DNA from: Lateolabrax maculatus
Lineage: Eukaryota > Chordata > Actinopteri > Acropomatiformes > Lateolabracidae
Reading direction: 5' to 3'
NCBI GenBank assembly: GCA_031216445.1
Contig: CM062218.1
Span: 7,275,001 to 7,339,000 of the forward strand
Length of the DNA: 64,000 bases
Positions 34,470-48,299 of the stretch are shown here, one piece after another. Every line of letters starts with the position of its first letter. The stretch's first letter is position 1. Position numbers and translations under genes: made by a program. The notes beneath the pieces are model-generated. The model made no database searches, was not told the origin of the DNA, and was given only the letters and a program-made list of their open reading frames with translations.

Positions 34470-37400
34470 GTGGCCACTCATGTGGAACCCCCAGAAGCTA
34501 CAAAACATGAATAATGTATCAGCAAGACGAGTTTTTATTCATGTATATTTTTTTTTTCGCTCTTCATATTAAGTAGCATGTCCAAACATACCCATGCAGT
34601 AGTACAGTACAGTGCAGCGTAGCCTCCTCATCCTCCTCGAAAGGGTGCTGAGAGCCCCTGGATTCTACCAATATTTTCACTATGCAGCACGGAGGCATCT
34701 GACTTCCTGTACTCTCCCGTTGACGTGGCGAACACTTCATTTGAATTTCATCCAGGATCAGAGAGTGACCTTAAAGGCCTGTTTTTTGGGTGAATGCTGA
34801 GTGAATTTACTGAGTTCACACGGTCTGAGGAGCAGAGGAGATTCATTATTCAATAAATTGCATTTAATGTGAAGTATGAAGCGAGACCAAATGAGCCTCA
34901 AAGCCGGCGGCATCTCTGGATGCTGATAAGCTTTTTAGAGGACGACACAGGGGAGGTTTTTGGGAACGGGAACAGACGGACTACATCTCCGAAAAATAGA
35001 TGCGTTGCTTTGCATTTCTCATCTGCCATATCTTTTGGGACGGTTAAGGCAAGTAGATCTAAGAGCTCTGTCATTACTAAGTTTGCTGTAGTTTCATCAT
35101 TGCTGCCAGATCTGCTGTAAATTTTCCATTATAAATCTCTATAAATAAGTCAGGAGAAGATTTTTCTGGAGCTGGAGATTTCCTATCTATTGTATGAACT
35201 TGATCTTAAACACTTGGATATCTTGAAGGGAATGATCAAGATCAGTCCCTTCTCCCTTGTTGATGTTAGCGATGAAGATGTTGCCCTCTGCATCAGCTCT
35301 TGTGCCGCTGGGTTTCCATTACAAACTAATTCAACTATTACTGTGCAGCAGACACTGGCATCTTCTCTGCAGTGCACATTTGGGAAAAAAGAAAAGAAAA
35401 AAGAGTAAGTTGCTCCATGTAAACAGAGACTGAGGCAGACTCACGGTCACATCTGACTTGTTTAATTCCATGTAACCTGCACATTTCCTCGTGTAAGATT
35501 ATAGGTGTTCTGTACTGATACCCTACAAACAGCTCTGTGCTGCTGTGAGCAGCTGTGATCAGAGTCCATGCTCTGGGCATGCAGCCCTCTGAAAGTCTGT
35601 AGAAATGGTTACAGAGGAGAAAAAGCAGCAATCATCTTCATTACATGTTGGAAGTTTGAGGCTCGCCCACACTGTAAAAAGCTTCTGCACCTTCTCATTG
35701 AACCACTTCACTCTAACTTTTGCTTCTTATGACTCACAAACTAAAACATAGCTCCTTCATCAGGACTCTGTTTACTCTAAATTTCAATTTTTGTTCATAA
35801 GATTTAACATCCGTCCTTGCTTCTTCTTTTTTTAAATCTTCACTCCTTAGTCTTGTCTTCTCAGAACAATATATCATATTATGAATTATTGATTCATATT
35901 AATATTAATAAAAAATATCTTGTTCAGTTTTTCAATATTGCAGTTTCAAAATGTTCTAAACATTTTCTTCATAGAAAATCCAGTTATTGGAAAGAACATA
36001 CAGGAGGTGTTGACTGAGCATCTACAGTAGCTTTACATTTATACATTAATTTACCACTGAAATTAAATTGTACATAAATATAGCAGAAAAACTGCGTCAA
36101 ATGTTCCCTGTTCATTAATAAAATATGTCCTCATCACTAGAGGCGATATTGGTCCCTCATCTCATACTGTCAATACATATAAAACATCTACTATTTTAAT
36201 ACAGTTCCCATGCGTCCTTCCATCACCGGTTCATGGAGCACCAGCTGAGCCAGGTCAGCTTTAGCGTCACTTTCCAAACTAATCAGAGTGCAAAGACGAG
36301 ATTAATGTTGGGCTGGTCCTGTTATCCGCTCATCCCTTCAGAGCTGTCCTCATCACTCGTCCTCTTCAGTGGCTTGGCATTATACACTTTATCCCTTCAC
36401 ATGGTGTTTGGATGCACTCCAGACGCCACGCGTTACTTTTATCGCCTGCAGATGGATAGACCTCTTTTAGATACAGGTTGGGCTATATGCGCTTCTTATT
36501 TCCTTATGTTGCACGGCTAAAGCTCTTTCATGTGACCGCTACTTCCCTGAGACTCAGCATTTTATGTGTTACTTCCAAGTGTTGAAGCTAAATTTGGTAT
36601 GTTTTGAAAAAGTCTTCCGGAGACTTGTTTTGTTTGCCAGAGGCATGGTCACAAAAGCACTGAAAGGGAATATTTAGAAACCACAAAAATCCAAGGTATT
36701 GTTTTGTTCACCGGTTTTGTATAATTCTTTCTGGATTTAACCTCTAAAATTGACAACGTTTTTCCTTTACTACTTTGTGCCTTTTGTCATGACCTGATCA
36801 GACCCTGAAGTGTGTGGCCTCCTCCTCAGGTCAGACTTGTGTAATAACCGTGCTGTCCAGTTAATGATTGTCAGATAACATTACCCAACATAACCTCATG
36901 AAGGCCATATGTGTCAGGCTGTCACTCCTTATCAGTGAGTTACTACATGGATGTGCACACATACAAAATAAACACGAACAGAGAGAGTAGAAATCTGTGC
37001 CGCAAATGAATAAGCCTGTCTGTGGTGCCAAGCACAGCTGGACACTGTATTTGCTGGTGAAATACAGGCCACCCACGACAGTTTGGAGGTGTGCTGTGTT
37101 AAATGCTCCTCATTGGATGATTCTTCTCATCTTTTCTCTTCTCTTCAGTCATAGTGACATTTCTCATTACTCCATGGTAATTCATGCTCTTATTTACTGG
37201 CACGATGATCCGCAGGTCTTAAGTGACAAAATGCAGCGGGGATCTATGAGCCTGCATGCCAAAATCACTTGCCTCCTCACAGTGTTTGTGTTTGTGTGTT
37301 TGCTCACTGAACCGCGTGAATGTGAATGATCCCTTTTAACCGTATGCGAGACCTTCTGTCTGTTTTAGAATAGAGTTCAAATTATGTTTCGTCCCCTGTT

Positions 37401-37750
37401 GTTATGAAGCACTTCTCATGTCATCAGAGAGCTCTTCCCTTGTATGCCTGTGCTTTCTTTTTCAATAAAGTTTCATCATGGCAAACAAGCTCCTGCCATA
37501 GAGTAAAACAGAATCTGAAAACATAATGGTAATGGATCAGTTAATAGCCAGTTGAAGGCAGGAGTACATCGACCATACATGAATCAATATGGCAGTAAGT
37601 AAGTGCACATATCAGTGGTCACAAAGAGCATAAAAGGGAAGTGTTCTGTGTTGATGCTGTCCATCTGTGCATTACTGTGTTGGTAAGGCTGAGACTCAGT
37701 TTCTAACCTTGCTATCAAATATATGAAAAATATACATATTTCTCCTTTTT
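34470..37750. other. Intron DNA, no gene seen
   Basis: AT-rich with short open frames of no recognised kind and no sizeable simple repeat. I see no complete mobile element. Confidence 0.6.
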
Positions 37751-37754
37751 TAGA

Positions 37755-37930
37755 GCTGAAATCATTAGTTTATTCACTGATTAGTTGGTAGACAGAAAAT
37801 TAATTGGTAACTACTTAGATAATCAATTAAACATAGTTTTTCAAGAAAAAGTTGTCATCTTGTTGTCAGTTTAGGTACCTGATGGCTGTTTTAAACAATC
37901 GCTTCAGTCATTAGAAACACGCTCTTGGTG
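37755..37930 (+). repeat. Teleost interspersed repeat, third copy of the AT-rich family
   Basis: AGAGCTGAAATCATTAGTTT, then TGATTAGTTGGTAGACAG, AAAATTAATTGGTAACTA and GATAATCAATTAAAC, follow the head of the family also seen at 28190-28500. The downstream part is more diverged. Confidence 0.6.
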
Positions 37931-38387
37931 TGTCTGTTTGTTTTCCAAGTCAAATATCATAAAAACGTAAAAATTTCCTTTAATGTTAGCAGAGGCACTA
38001 TTTATTTCGGGCGAGGTGGAACGCCTCCACTAAAAAACACTGCGGTAAAACCCTCAGTGACAGTAAAGACAAAATGTTCCATGATGCTTTAAATACTTTA
38101 TCAGGGATTTTTCCATGAGAGTGGAGGGACATAGTAACTTTTTTCATTGTAGGCATTAAAATTGTCAAATATAAAGACAGATTAGCTATTAGGAAGCACC
38201 AGCGCAGTGTTTCTTCCAGCCTTGATGCCAGCAGTATGTTTTTTCCTCCATTTCCATGCTTCATTTCATTGATTGCAACTTCTAACAATAGCCACAAATA
38301 TTCCATCCAAAAATAGAAACCAGCTTCAAAAACTTATAGTCATATATATTTTCCAGCTGGGATATGGGTGCGGTTCAAGTTCCTCCA

Positions 38388-38483
38388 CACAGCTGAATGG
38401 ATGGGTTTGCGGAGATGTGAATGGGAGGTGTGAAGAGGCCGGTCCTTCCAAACAATAGGTGTTGTGGCTGCTGGAAGGAAGGT
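38388..38483 (+). repeat. Diverged non-coding repeat pair, copy A
   Basis: Aligns with 48300-48395: CACAGCTGAAT at the left, then AGATGTGAATGG-AGGTGTGA, then AAACAATAGG and AAGGAAG at matching spacing, about 70 percent identical by eye. It has no frame or poly-A tail. It may be an old mobile-element remnant or a duplicated regulatory element. Confidence 0.6.
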
Positions 38484-38489
38484 GAACAA

Positions 38490-39870
38490 GTTTAAATCAA
38501 AGAATGACATGGATAAATGCCAAAGGAGAAGTAGCTGATGCTCTTTTCTACTAAACAAACTGCCCACTATTTGTGGCCCTTTCTCGCGCAGTTTTCTGTG
38601 GTTAAGTGCAGGAAAATAAACATGAGTTAACCCCGTCACAGATTAATTCCTGGTCATTCCTTTTTACACAAGAACTGGGTCTGTAGCTGTAGTCACTGAA
38701 AAACCGTAGAATTACATCAAATTTTGTATAAATATATGATAAAGATATGAAGATGTACCTTCAGCTTGTTTAAAGTATTACTGGGGGTATCAATATACTT
38801 TATTTTACAACCAAAAAGATGTGAAAAAGTGATATTTTTCCCTAATACACTGTTGCTTGCATCCAGTCAATAAGGGGTGTTATTGCTTACAGGTTGCATT
38901 TTGGGTGTACTTTTATAGAGTTATACTAGTTTTGGTATTCATATCTTGCAAGGAAAACTCTGGCGACACTCTGTTTATGCTGGTATTTGCTTGTAGCGCC
39001 ATAGTCACAAGCAGCCTGAAAACACACCAAATTTGTTTTCTTTTCGAGTATACCAACAATCTAAATCTTCTACTCCCCTATCCTCCTCCTATCAACCTCA
39101 TCTCACCTTTAAGTGGAGCTTGACTTGTTGGACGCACTTGGTCCGGGCGCAATTATGTAACGGAAAAGGAAAGTGCGTCAGGGCTTGAGATAGCTGAGTG
39201 GCTCTGATGGTCCTGCCGCGGCCTGATGGAAGAACATTTGTGGCAGTAATTTAGCACATGGGTGCTTCCGCCGCAGGGGTTATTGTATCCGTCACGCTCG
39301 GCTGCGACCGCGCCGACCCCCGCTTGTGTTTTCAGGCCGACCGGCTCCCCCGTAAACTCACTGGCTTCCAACAATAGACTGCAAAATGAGACGCACCAGA
39401 CAGAGAGTTGGGAGGCAGACAGAGAGACAGAGAGAGAGAGAGAGAAGGGGAGATTGTGGAAAGGAGAGATTAACAGGGTGAGAATGTGAGTTGAGGCAAG
39501 AAAGAGGAAAAAACTCCGTGCAAACAAAACAAACTAATGACCTGGGTATAACCAAAAGCTTAGTTATCCCTGCGTCTGCAACCCAAACATAAACAGAACA
39601 TAGTTTTTGAGTAGAATCATTCTATTGGAAAAAATGAAGTGAGATTTAAAAGCAGAGAGGGACAGCTAAACAAGTATTTTGGAGTGTGGTGATGGTCAAA
39701 AGACAGAGGACAAAAGTTGGACACAGAGAATATTGGTGTGCTGGGATGGCAGATTGTGTCAGGCAGACCACATGAGGCCTGTGAGCACAACATAAACAGA
39801 GAGCATGTGTGTTACTGAACCCGACCACAGAGACTCGGTCTGCTCCTGACCAAAACACAGAAACAGGCAG
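38490..39870. other. Intron DNA, no gene seen
   Basis: Includes a GC-richer, CpG-containing interval at 39120-39370 that could be conserved non-coding DNA, followed by a GA-rich tract (39420-39447). No gene recognised. Confidence 0.55.
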
Positions 39871-39871
39871 G

Positions 39872-39873
<2 letters not shown>

Positions 39874-39949
<76 letters not shown>
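39874..39949. repeat. (TG)38 microsatellite
   Basis: One of the two longest pure dinucleotide arrays in the window (76 nt). It continues into TATG-type sequence. Confidence 0.98.
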
Positions 39950-39953
<4 letters not shown>

Positions 39954-40639
39954 ATGTATGTATATGTACGCGTGTGTAACGGTGTTTGTTTAAAACCACA
40001 ACATAGCACAGGAAAACAGCTGTTTCAGCCAGTGTGGTCAGCGCTAACCTCAGCTTGGTCCAGACCTCATTTAACATCATACTTTCAGTCTCTGGGGTGT
40101 TTTTTGACTCGAACCAGACACCTCTGCTCTGCTCTGCCCGTATTAATTAAGGATTTCTCCGAAGAGTACTGTTGATGTAAAGGCCGTGATATATGAGCAG
40201 CGTCACGAGGTAACGAAGAACAGCACTACTGCCTTCAGCAAGGATAGTGCTTCACAAATGGGAGAAAGTCTATGTGGAGGACATAAGGAACACAAGTAAC
40301 AAGATCGAGCGCTGTTGGCTGTAATTGTTGGTGTAATAACCCATCTGCATCATTAAATGTCACCAATGCATCATGGCTTCAAGATGTTATGTATCTTCTG
40401 TCTTTTAACATTTCCAAGGGGGATTTTTAAAGAGGAAATTCCTCTTCCCCTCACTTGTCATGAACCTCAGAGATTAGACTGATACTGGTTTTAAAAGCCT
40501 GGTGTGACAAGTTAGTTTAGCATTTCCGGAGATAACAAGCTGCTTAATTGAATCAATGTTTAAAAAGTAGATGTGCAGAGGTGGAAAAGATATTGAAAAT
40601 GCCAAAGAGATCTTTGAACCTTTGATCTTCACATTGTTT

Positions 40640-40700
40640 TGTGTGGTAGTTATTTTATTATTTATATTTATATAATATATATTATATATATTATTTAGGG
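40640..40700. repeat. AT-rich (TA)n low-complexity tract
   Basis: Runs of TATT, ATAT and TATA with local self-complementarity. Confidence 0.85.
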
Positions 40701-40894
40701 TATTTTTTGTATGTTTGCAAATATCACCAACTGTCTCTCACTCGCCTACTGTTTCTCCTCATCTCATTTGTTTTCAGACTAGTCAGGAAGTCGGCTGCAT
40801 AACTGACATCTAAATATCAATAACATTAAACATTATTACCACATTACAATAAAATTTCCATCTGTAGTCCCAATGATAGTAGTGACAACAAACG

Positions 40895-41190
40895 TTTACA
40901 CTGCTTGATAGTTCCTGGACCATTTGAAAAAACTTTACCAGGAGCAGGAACTTTTTGGGTGGCAGCAACTATGGCCCAGGAACCAAAACTCCCAAGGTCC
41001 TAAATTCCTAAAATGATTTCTGGGATCCAGGAAAAGTTCATGCAGACATAAATTGCCATAAATTGGTGAGCCGGGGAAAGGTATTCCCCATGTAAACATG
41101 AAAGGAGTTGTGATCTTTGATATTTTGCAGCAAAGCGAGGAATTACTGGGGAGATTACTATATGATGAAAATCCCAAGCAGTAGGTGATG
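40895..41190. repeat. Probable MITE remnant (AGTTCCTGG family)
   Basis: AGTTCCTGGACC (40909-40920) and the inverted words CCAGGAGCAGGAACT (40937-40951) flank a core with GGCAGCAACTATGGCCC. Wording and layout match, from memory, a short non-autonomous DNA transposon common in fish. Ends are not clear. Confidence 0.55.
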
Positions 41191-41249
41191 TGGGAACATA
41201 ACTCCACACAACCCACTTTGTAGATAAAAATATGGGTGAAAATAGCAAC

Positions 41250-42725
41250 AGTTAATGGGTTTTACAGGACCATCTACTGAAAGTGCAACCCAAATGAAAA
41301 TCTTCATCTTGGTCATAATCACTAGATGAGATAAGGGACATTTTAGTTTAGTTAAGTAAATTCAGTTGTAATTGTCCTATTACAGAAAATTGATTGCACT
41401 CAAGGTTTTAGGTGAAACATGCAGAATTAGCATATAGAAATAAATGAAAACCAAAAAGGTACAACATGTAGACTGACTTCAGTTGGGCCAGACAGACAGA
41501 GTCAATAGTTTGATATTACAGAACAAAAAGAAACCTGTCGGTGAATACTACTGGGTTTTTATTCAGGCACAAGATGTTGCATCTTTTCATGTGCAAATTA
41601 ATTGCATCATCTAATTGGGGTGAGGATAAATGAGTCCTTGGTAAATGAAAGCAAATGTTTTAGTCATGCCAAGCTGTCATTCTTCTGCTATTAATAATGA
41701 TGGACAACAAAGTCACAATTTTATTTTTTAACTATCCGAAACTTTTACAGGTTTTCAGGCTCTTATCCCTCCATCAACACTAACTTCCTGGGAGGGAAGG
41801 GCGGGTAGCCTGGGTGAACCGAGCGGTGCCAGGGAAAAATTAGCCTGGTGTCTCGGGGGGAAAGCCGAGGTGTGGACTTTACCCTGATTGTTTAGCATTT
41901 CAAAGGATGTCTGCTGAGAAAGGAAATGAAGGGTGTGGAGTGATGGTGGGATTGCGGGACCAGAGAGCAAGAGTGGAAAAGGCTGGGAGAGACGGGGCCT
42001 GCCTCATCAAGAGACCTGACCCCGTCCCCAAGTTAGAGCTTTCTCATATTGATTAGTTATGCCATGTCACCGCCATTGTTCCCTGCTTGTCCGGGAATCT
42101 ATCTCCTTCCGTCTCTGGTACAGTGCTTCCTGCAAAAGCCCCCAGAGAGACTGCAGACAAGCCTTAGCCCTTCGCATCCCCTCTGTCTCTCATTGAGAAA
42201 AGCTTTTTAGCCGACAGTTGCCAAGAAAGAAATGACTTAAGGTTGGGGGGCGGTGGGGGGTGAAAGAAAGGAGTTGAAAATGAGAATGTGTGGTGCCACC
42301 CACCCCCAGCCCCCCCCCAGCCCCTTTGCCCTTCTTCTCCCTCCCGTACACACACAATCCCTTTTGCCTTAGTAACCGCCTGGCTTTTCCCAGTCCCAAC
42401 CCTTTTTGCCAGCCCGTCACTCACTGTGCCGGAAAATCCGACTTTCTCTTCAGTCAGGGATCAAAGCTCAAAGCTCAGCCCAGCCGCCGTATGAGAAGTC
42501 ACATTCTTGGGCTTTCGGCTGATCCGAGGGGACCTGCCTTCGCTGCCCGGCAGCAGAAAAATGCTGCTCTTGGCCCAGGAGAAAACACATCTCGCACTGT
42601 GCCTCTTCCCCCCCCCCCCTCCCCCTTATCCCAGGTTTCCACGTAAATCATGAGTCATGCACACATGGACGGACACACCTTGGTGGTTTCAAGTGAACGC
42701 AGAGCCCTGTTTGTGTGCGTTTGTG
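41250..42725. other. Intron DNA with candidate conserved block
   Basis: No gene. The interval 41990-42240 is balanced and repeat-free and may be a conserved element. C/G homopolymer runs occur at 42246-42260, 42311-42318 and 42609-42627. Confidence 0.5.
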
Positions 42726-42729
42726 TGCC

Positions 42730-42757
<28 letters not shown>
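42730..42757. repeat. (TG)14 microsatellite
   Basis: Pure TG/GT run, then GCGC. Confidence 0.96.
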
Positions 42758-42759
<2 letters not shown>

Positions 42760-42761
<2 letters not shown>

Positions 42762-44025
42762 TCAGTCCTGTGAGGGATTAACTCCCCATAGGATCACACA
42801 TGGGGAGGGTAGGGATGAACTGAACTTACCTTGACCTCTTTGGCAAGGGAGGAAAGGGAACTTGGTGGCCTGTAAAATGGGTGAAATAGGAAAAAAAAGA
42901 CAGTGGAATATCTTGGTCAGGAGTGATCTAATGGGAGGAATGATGAATGTAGAGCGTTTGTTATGATCCATGAGGGTGGGGATGACTCCTCTTTTCTTGT
43001 TCCACAGTCTCTGTTAAGTCCAAGGCAGATGACATTTATCAAAGGGGGAGGACAGCTGGAGTTAGGTTTCCAAGGTTAAAAACAAGAAACTGGAACAGAG
43101 AATTAGAGAGAAGAATAGAATTCATGTTGAAAGCGATTTCTCACATCTGCTTTTGCGATATTACTTACTGCCTCATTGATGAATCATTTAGCTGCCTCAA
43201 GCAGTTTTAGAAGCTTGAAAGATTTGGGTTTTTGAATGTCTGACCAATGAACCTAACTATAACTATACTAACTATAACTTTTTTTCTAAATTGCCCAAAT
43301 TTTATTCTGCAGTTCTCTTTTTGTGTTCACCGAGTTCCCATCAAACTGTCAAGTGAGTTTCAAGCAAACTTGTCACGTCAAAAATAATGAAAATCAGGTG
43401 TGCTTCCATCATCGTGGATGAAAGGAACAAATTGTCTTTCTGAATACAGAACATAGCTCCATCTGAAAAAACGTAAACTTTTCAAGCTGGTATTTCTCAT
43501 GTTTTCAACAAAAAAGTGTGAAAACTTTTAAACTTCATGCATCACAGAGCGGTAATAATTGGATGGGTACCTAAAAAGTTTTGAATTATCAGAGAGAGAG
43601 AGAGAGAGAGAGAAGAGGGAAAAGTAGAATGATTACAAAAAGAGAAAAACAGCTTGGTGTATGAAACAGAGAAATAAAGTTTGCAGGGTTTCATTTTCAA
43701 ACGCATATCTGTGTGCGTCTGCGGCCTTTATCCATTTAAAGCTCCATTTCAAAAAATCAATTTGTTAAATGGTTATCAGGTTCAGTTATCGATCGACCTG
43801 CAAGCAGCTGTGGGCTCACTATAATGCAGTCAGTGGCTTCCTGACGCTGGGTGTGGGAGATGAGGAATGGTTATGGTATTTTAGTTCTTTTTAATGTTGG
43901 TGTGTGTGTGGATGTGCAGGCTGTGCGTGTTTATGCCGCCTTGGTGACAAACTGTCCTTTTTGCTGAGTATCATTTTTTTGAATAAAACGGTTTAAATTT
44001 CCTAGATCCTTAAGCTGTGGGGAAA
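42760..44025. other. Intron DNA, no gene seen
   Basis: Ordinary AT-rich sequence with one GA array at 43591-43613. Confidence 0.6.
43591..43613. repeat. (GA)n microsatellite
   Basis: About 11 AG units. Confidence 0.95.
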
Positions 44026-44027
44026 TA

Positions 44028-44058
44028 TCTCTCTTTCTCTCTCTCTCTCTCTGTCTCT
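44028..44058. repeat. (CT)n microsatellite
   Basis: CT run with TTT and GT interruptions. Confidence 0.93.
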
Positions 44059-44059
44059 G

Positions 44060-47000
44060 TTTTTAATCTTATTTTTTTCTTCCATGGCATGACATCCAGA
44101 AATAGACCTGGACAAAACAGTCTGCTCGCTAACTGCATGACTCAGAGACAGAGGGAGAAGGGAAAGCGAGACTGAAGAGAGATGGGGAGGTGGAAGGATG
44201 GAGGGAGATGGAGAAAGGCAGCTGGAGAACGTAAGAAAAATGAAGGGAGTGAAGAGAAGGGCAAGCAAAACAGAACGAATCTGACCCATCACGATGCACT
44301 CAATACCCTCAACAACTGCCTGTTAAGCCCATTACACTGAGACCTTTACTGCGCTAAAAAAGAATAACCACAATATTCTCAACTCTCCATCAAGGAAGAG
44401 TTTATTATCCAATTACCGGCATATTGTTGGAGAGAGAGAGAGAGCGGCTAAACATCTTTGCCATTCAATTCAGAAACAGCCTAGCCAATATTTTCTCATT
44501 AAGCTCTACGCCAGCAGCAGCGAGTCATTCCATGGTTTGTCTGTGTGGTCCTCTGCCAGATTTTGTTATGAATGCAGCCGCACCGATTCACATTTGGATC
44601 TAGAATTCGGTCCACCTTGTGAGCTTTGGTGGGGCGGATGATACTGTACATCCTGCTGTCAACTTTTTGTCAACATGTATTTTACTGATCCCTTATGTAT
44701 TTGTCCTTTTTTGTAAAACTTTTAATTCATGTAGTTTCAGATTTTAGTTCTGGAATAGCTGGCGCGGAGACAGAAAAATAGTTTGCGCAGGCGTGTTGCT
44801 TAAGACATGAAATATGATCCACGAAGTGTACCCCCGTAGGGTACAGAACAGCAGGCATCAATGACAACAGATATGACATTGATTAGTCAGACACAGCATG
44901 AAAAGGAGGAGCTGGGGTGGAGGCGGGTTGGCGAAGCGGCTGGCGGAGGAAGCCGCAAGGATAGGCAGACTGAAGCAGCTTAAATAGGGCGCCCTGTATG
45001 AGATTTGCCAACTGATGCATAGAAGGGAACCACCTGATCCATCAGACAAGTTTTGACATCATTTTTCTTGCCAGCACAGCTGAAGAGAAGAGCACTGCAG
45101 CATTCAGTTCCCTGTTGTATTTGCACTCTTTCACTCTTCAACCTGTGAAATAACCAAAGGCTGCTTGCTATAGCTACATATATATATGTATTTATGACTC
45201 TGCAACCCAACATGACTTAAAAGCAGAGTATGTCCTTTGAGCTTAAAAACATGAAGCTATTAGGAGCAAGTGACACTCAAGTATGACAAACCAGCACACC
45301 TTGAGCACAGCCACAGTGTTCAGGGTGTTTAGGTACTAAGTAAGCATTACGTTTCCCTGTTTACATGACTTGCACTACACCACATTTTATATGGCAAAGG
45401 ATGAAGGCAACTTAAATTGTGGTCAATCATAATGTATTTGTCAATCCTAACCTTTATTTAAATGTGTGTGTGCATGTGTATGCTTGTGCGTATCTGTGTG
45501 TACATCATTGTGTGCCCACACATTGTCACCCTTCCTAAACCAAGGCATGATGTGTGCATACAAGCTTGAAGAACACATGCTTTAGAAATGCAAGTGTGTG
45601 ATCGCTTGCTTGCAGGTGCATTGTGTGTCGCATGAATGCTGGGGCGGCTAGGCCATATGGTACGCGCGGCAGACAATCCGTTCCAGCAGCTCCTCAGAAA
45701 CAACAGAAAGCGAACAGGTCTATCTTCAGGGAGGGAGCCAGAGAGCATTCCCACGGAGCCTCATTAGGGACTCTGGCAGCGAGGAGGAGGTGCGAGGAAG
45801 GGGCGACGAAGGCAGGTGGCGGTGGAGGAGGGCTAGAACAGGATGTATAGGTATCTGGCAGTGAGAGAACAGAGACAGAGGAAAATGGATCTCTGGGGAT
45901 AATCAAATGATGAGCATCCGCTGCTACTTTCTGCTGCATTGAAAACCGTTTGGGTTATGTAGGCCTGGGGGGAGAGGGTAACAGGACGGTAAATGCACAG
46001 CTTTGGGCCTTTGCTAATTTACATTTCTTACATTTTTTACCCACTTTCACCATTCCCGCCCCATTAATTGCCCACTTTTACTTTCTTCCTCTGTTTTATT
46101 AAATATCCTGGTCACCCATCAGCTTCATCCTCATTTTCCTCACACTTTCCCTGCCCTGTATTCCTGCTGCCCTCTTCCCCTTTTTTTGTTTTGACGCCAT
46201 GTGATTTTGACGGCTTGTTCGGCACTGTGGGATATTCCCTGATGCCTATCTCGCCAGCGTCTTACTAGTGGCAGGCCAGCACTCCTTAAAGGGGGAGAGG
46301 AGATCAAATGCAAAGCCTTCGAGCATGGACGCTCTACTGCTGGAGGAAATAAAGAAAGAGAGGTGAGAACATATACAAAGGTCAGGTGGTAATGATACTA
46401 CCTATCAGTAGAGGGATCATGGGAGCTTGTGGGGCCCCATTGTTTGTTCACACACATGGTTGGGCGTTGATTAGCCCAGAAATCATGCGGGGCTAGGTGC
46501 GGTTCATGTTATGGTTTCAGGTTCTGTATTATAATTGGAGAGCAGGGAACTTTGCTGCAGTGGTTAGTGGTTCAGTTCCTGCTAATTTGGCATCACCAGA
46601 CCTCGGGCTCTTCAGGCTCACAGGAGTCGGGAGACAGGTTATTGTTCAAGTTCGAGTATACAGGTTTCACTTGGCCCCTCTGATTCATCCTCTGACCTAC
46701 TGTGAGTCATTTTAATAGTTTGAAGTGGTCGTCTGTGTCCCTGCTTTTAATATTTGTGATTACATTTTGTTATACCTACCTGGACTTGAGTAGACTATGT
46801 GAAAATAAGTTCCCACTCCAGGTGTAAATATATACATCTCTGATGTAAATCTTAGCCAAAATGCCTTAAAGCACCAAACAGCAACTAAAGCTTGATCTGG
46901 CTCAAATCTCAGTCACAGGTGCTTGATGAAGGGAAAATGAACTAAATGAAGAACATAGAAATGCAATCTGCATCGTATTGTAATTGTAATTTAATAAATT

Positions 47001-47777
47001 GCCTAGTTACATAACAAACAAACAGGAAAACCTCATCTGTGGGGATCTGTAATGAGCCAATGACTTCCTGGCTGGCCTTGTTAACTGATATCTGCTGTTA
47101 TGGCAATACGACACCCTGGTATGCATTTCAAACATGGTCTGCCAGGCAGAAGTTCAAAGACCTGCATCTAAATGCGGAGAGTAATCACCAAGTTTGTGTC
47201 TGAAATGACTCACTAGTTCTCTCATTCATTACTTACAGTACAAACTCAGTAGATAACTCGGTAGTGAACAGTAAATTGAGATTTCGGGATCAACATAATT
47301 TTGCATTGTCACTGACGGGTGTAGTGTGGCACGGCTGCTTTGCATTGTGTGATTGTAAGCAGAGATGGCATGGACACACCTCTAGTACGTGTCCATTCTG
47401 TCGACCTTTTAATGTTAAGGGTTTGCCATCATAATCATTTAGCTCTGACTAGAACCAGAGAGTCCTCAGCATAAGATAGATGCATTCTTTGGTGTCCACT
47501 TTGACATTTGTTTATAGTAGCACTAGTAGAGGAGATTGTGTGTTTGAGCACAACCCAGAAACCAGAGGAAACTGCAGAGAAGCCTTCACTTTTAATGTTA
47601 TGAGAGACTCATTGCTCTGCTGCTGCTGTTAGCTGTTCCTCTCAGACCTAAACAACATGAGGCCAGATGCCTTATATGTGTGCTGTGGGTTTCTCAGATT
47701 ATTTCTCCGCTTTAGAGCTTTAGATGTTTCTCTGTGTGTGGTTGTGTATGTGTCTGTCTGCTTTAGGAGTGTACTGA

Positions 47778-47780
<3 letters not shown>
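44060..47780. other. Intron DNA with candidate conserved blocks
   Basis: No gene. Two intervals look like candidate conserved elements by texture: 44380-44660 (AT-balanced, with CATTAAGCTCTACGCCAGC) and 45630-45900 (CpG-containing). A GA run lies at 44430-44443. The rest is ordinary. Confidence 0.5.

Positions 47781-47781
<1 letters not shown>

Positions 47782-47826
<45 letters not shown>
47782..47826. repeat. (TG)22 microsatellite, left arm of an inverted pair
   Basis: Pure GT run, 94 nt before a CA array of similar length. Confidence 0.98.
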
Positions 47827-47828
<2 letters not shown>

Positions 47829-47918
47829 CCTGTGTTGTATGAAGAAGAGAAACCAACCACAGTTCTACAAAGCGGGTGAAGCTCTTTGCCTTGCAACCCA
47901 TCAACCCATGCAAACCTC

Positions 47919-47920
<2 letters not shown>

Positions 47921-47970
<50 letters not shown>
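47921..47970. repeat. (CA)25 microsatellite, right arm of an inverted pair
   Basis: Pure CA run, complementary to the TG run at 47782-47826. Confidence 0.98.
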
Positions 47971-47973
<3 letters not shown>

Positions 47974-48068
47974 TAATCCTCCAGAGGAAAAGTGGCCAGC
48001 GAGGCGCAATAGGGGGGAAACATGTGGTCAGTATCCTGGAAGGACACATCCTGCTCTCTGCTCTCTGC

Positions 48069-48081
48069 TCCCCCCCCCCCC
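48069..48081. repeat. C homopolymer
   Basis: Uninterrupted run of C of about 13 nt. Confidence 0.9.
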
Positions 48082-48299
48082 ATCTCTCTCAGAAATGAAG
48101 TGAAGGCAGAGTCATCCTTCCCACCGAGGTCATTTGTCGGAAGAAAAATGCCACGGTTCACTCAGTTCACCTGTTCACACATTTTTTCCCTCCGTTTATT
48201 GTATTTGTGAGGAGTATGTAAGGTAAAGGACCTGGGCGAACACTTATTTGTCCAGTCAATGTGGAACTGGCACAGTACAAGAATAGAATCGGCCTCCCC

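Noticed and set aside
39646..40080. 144-codon minus-strand frame with poly Thr-His
   Set aside because: Translation of the (TG)38 microsatellite.
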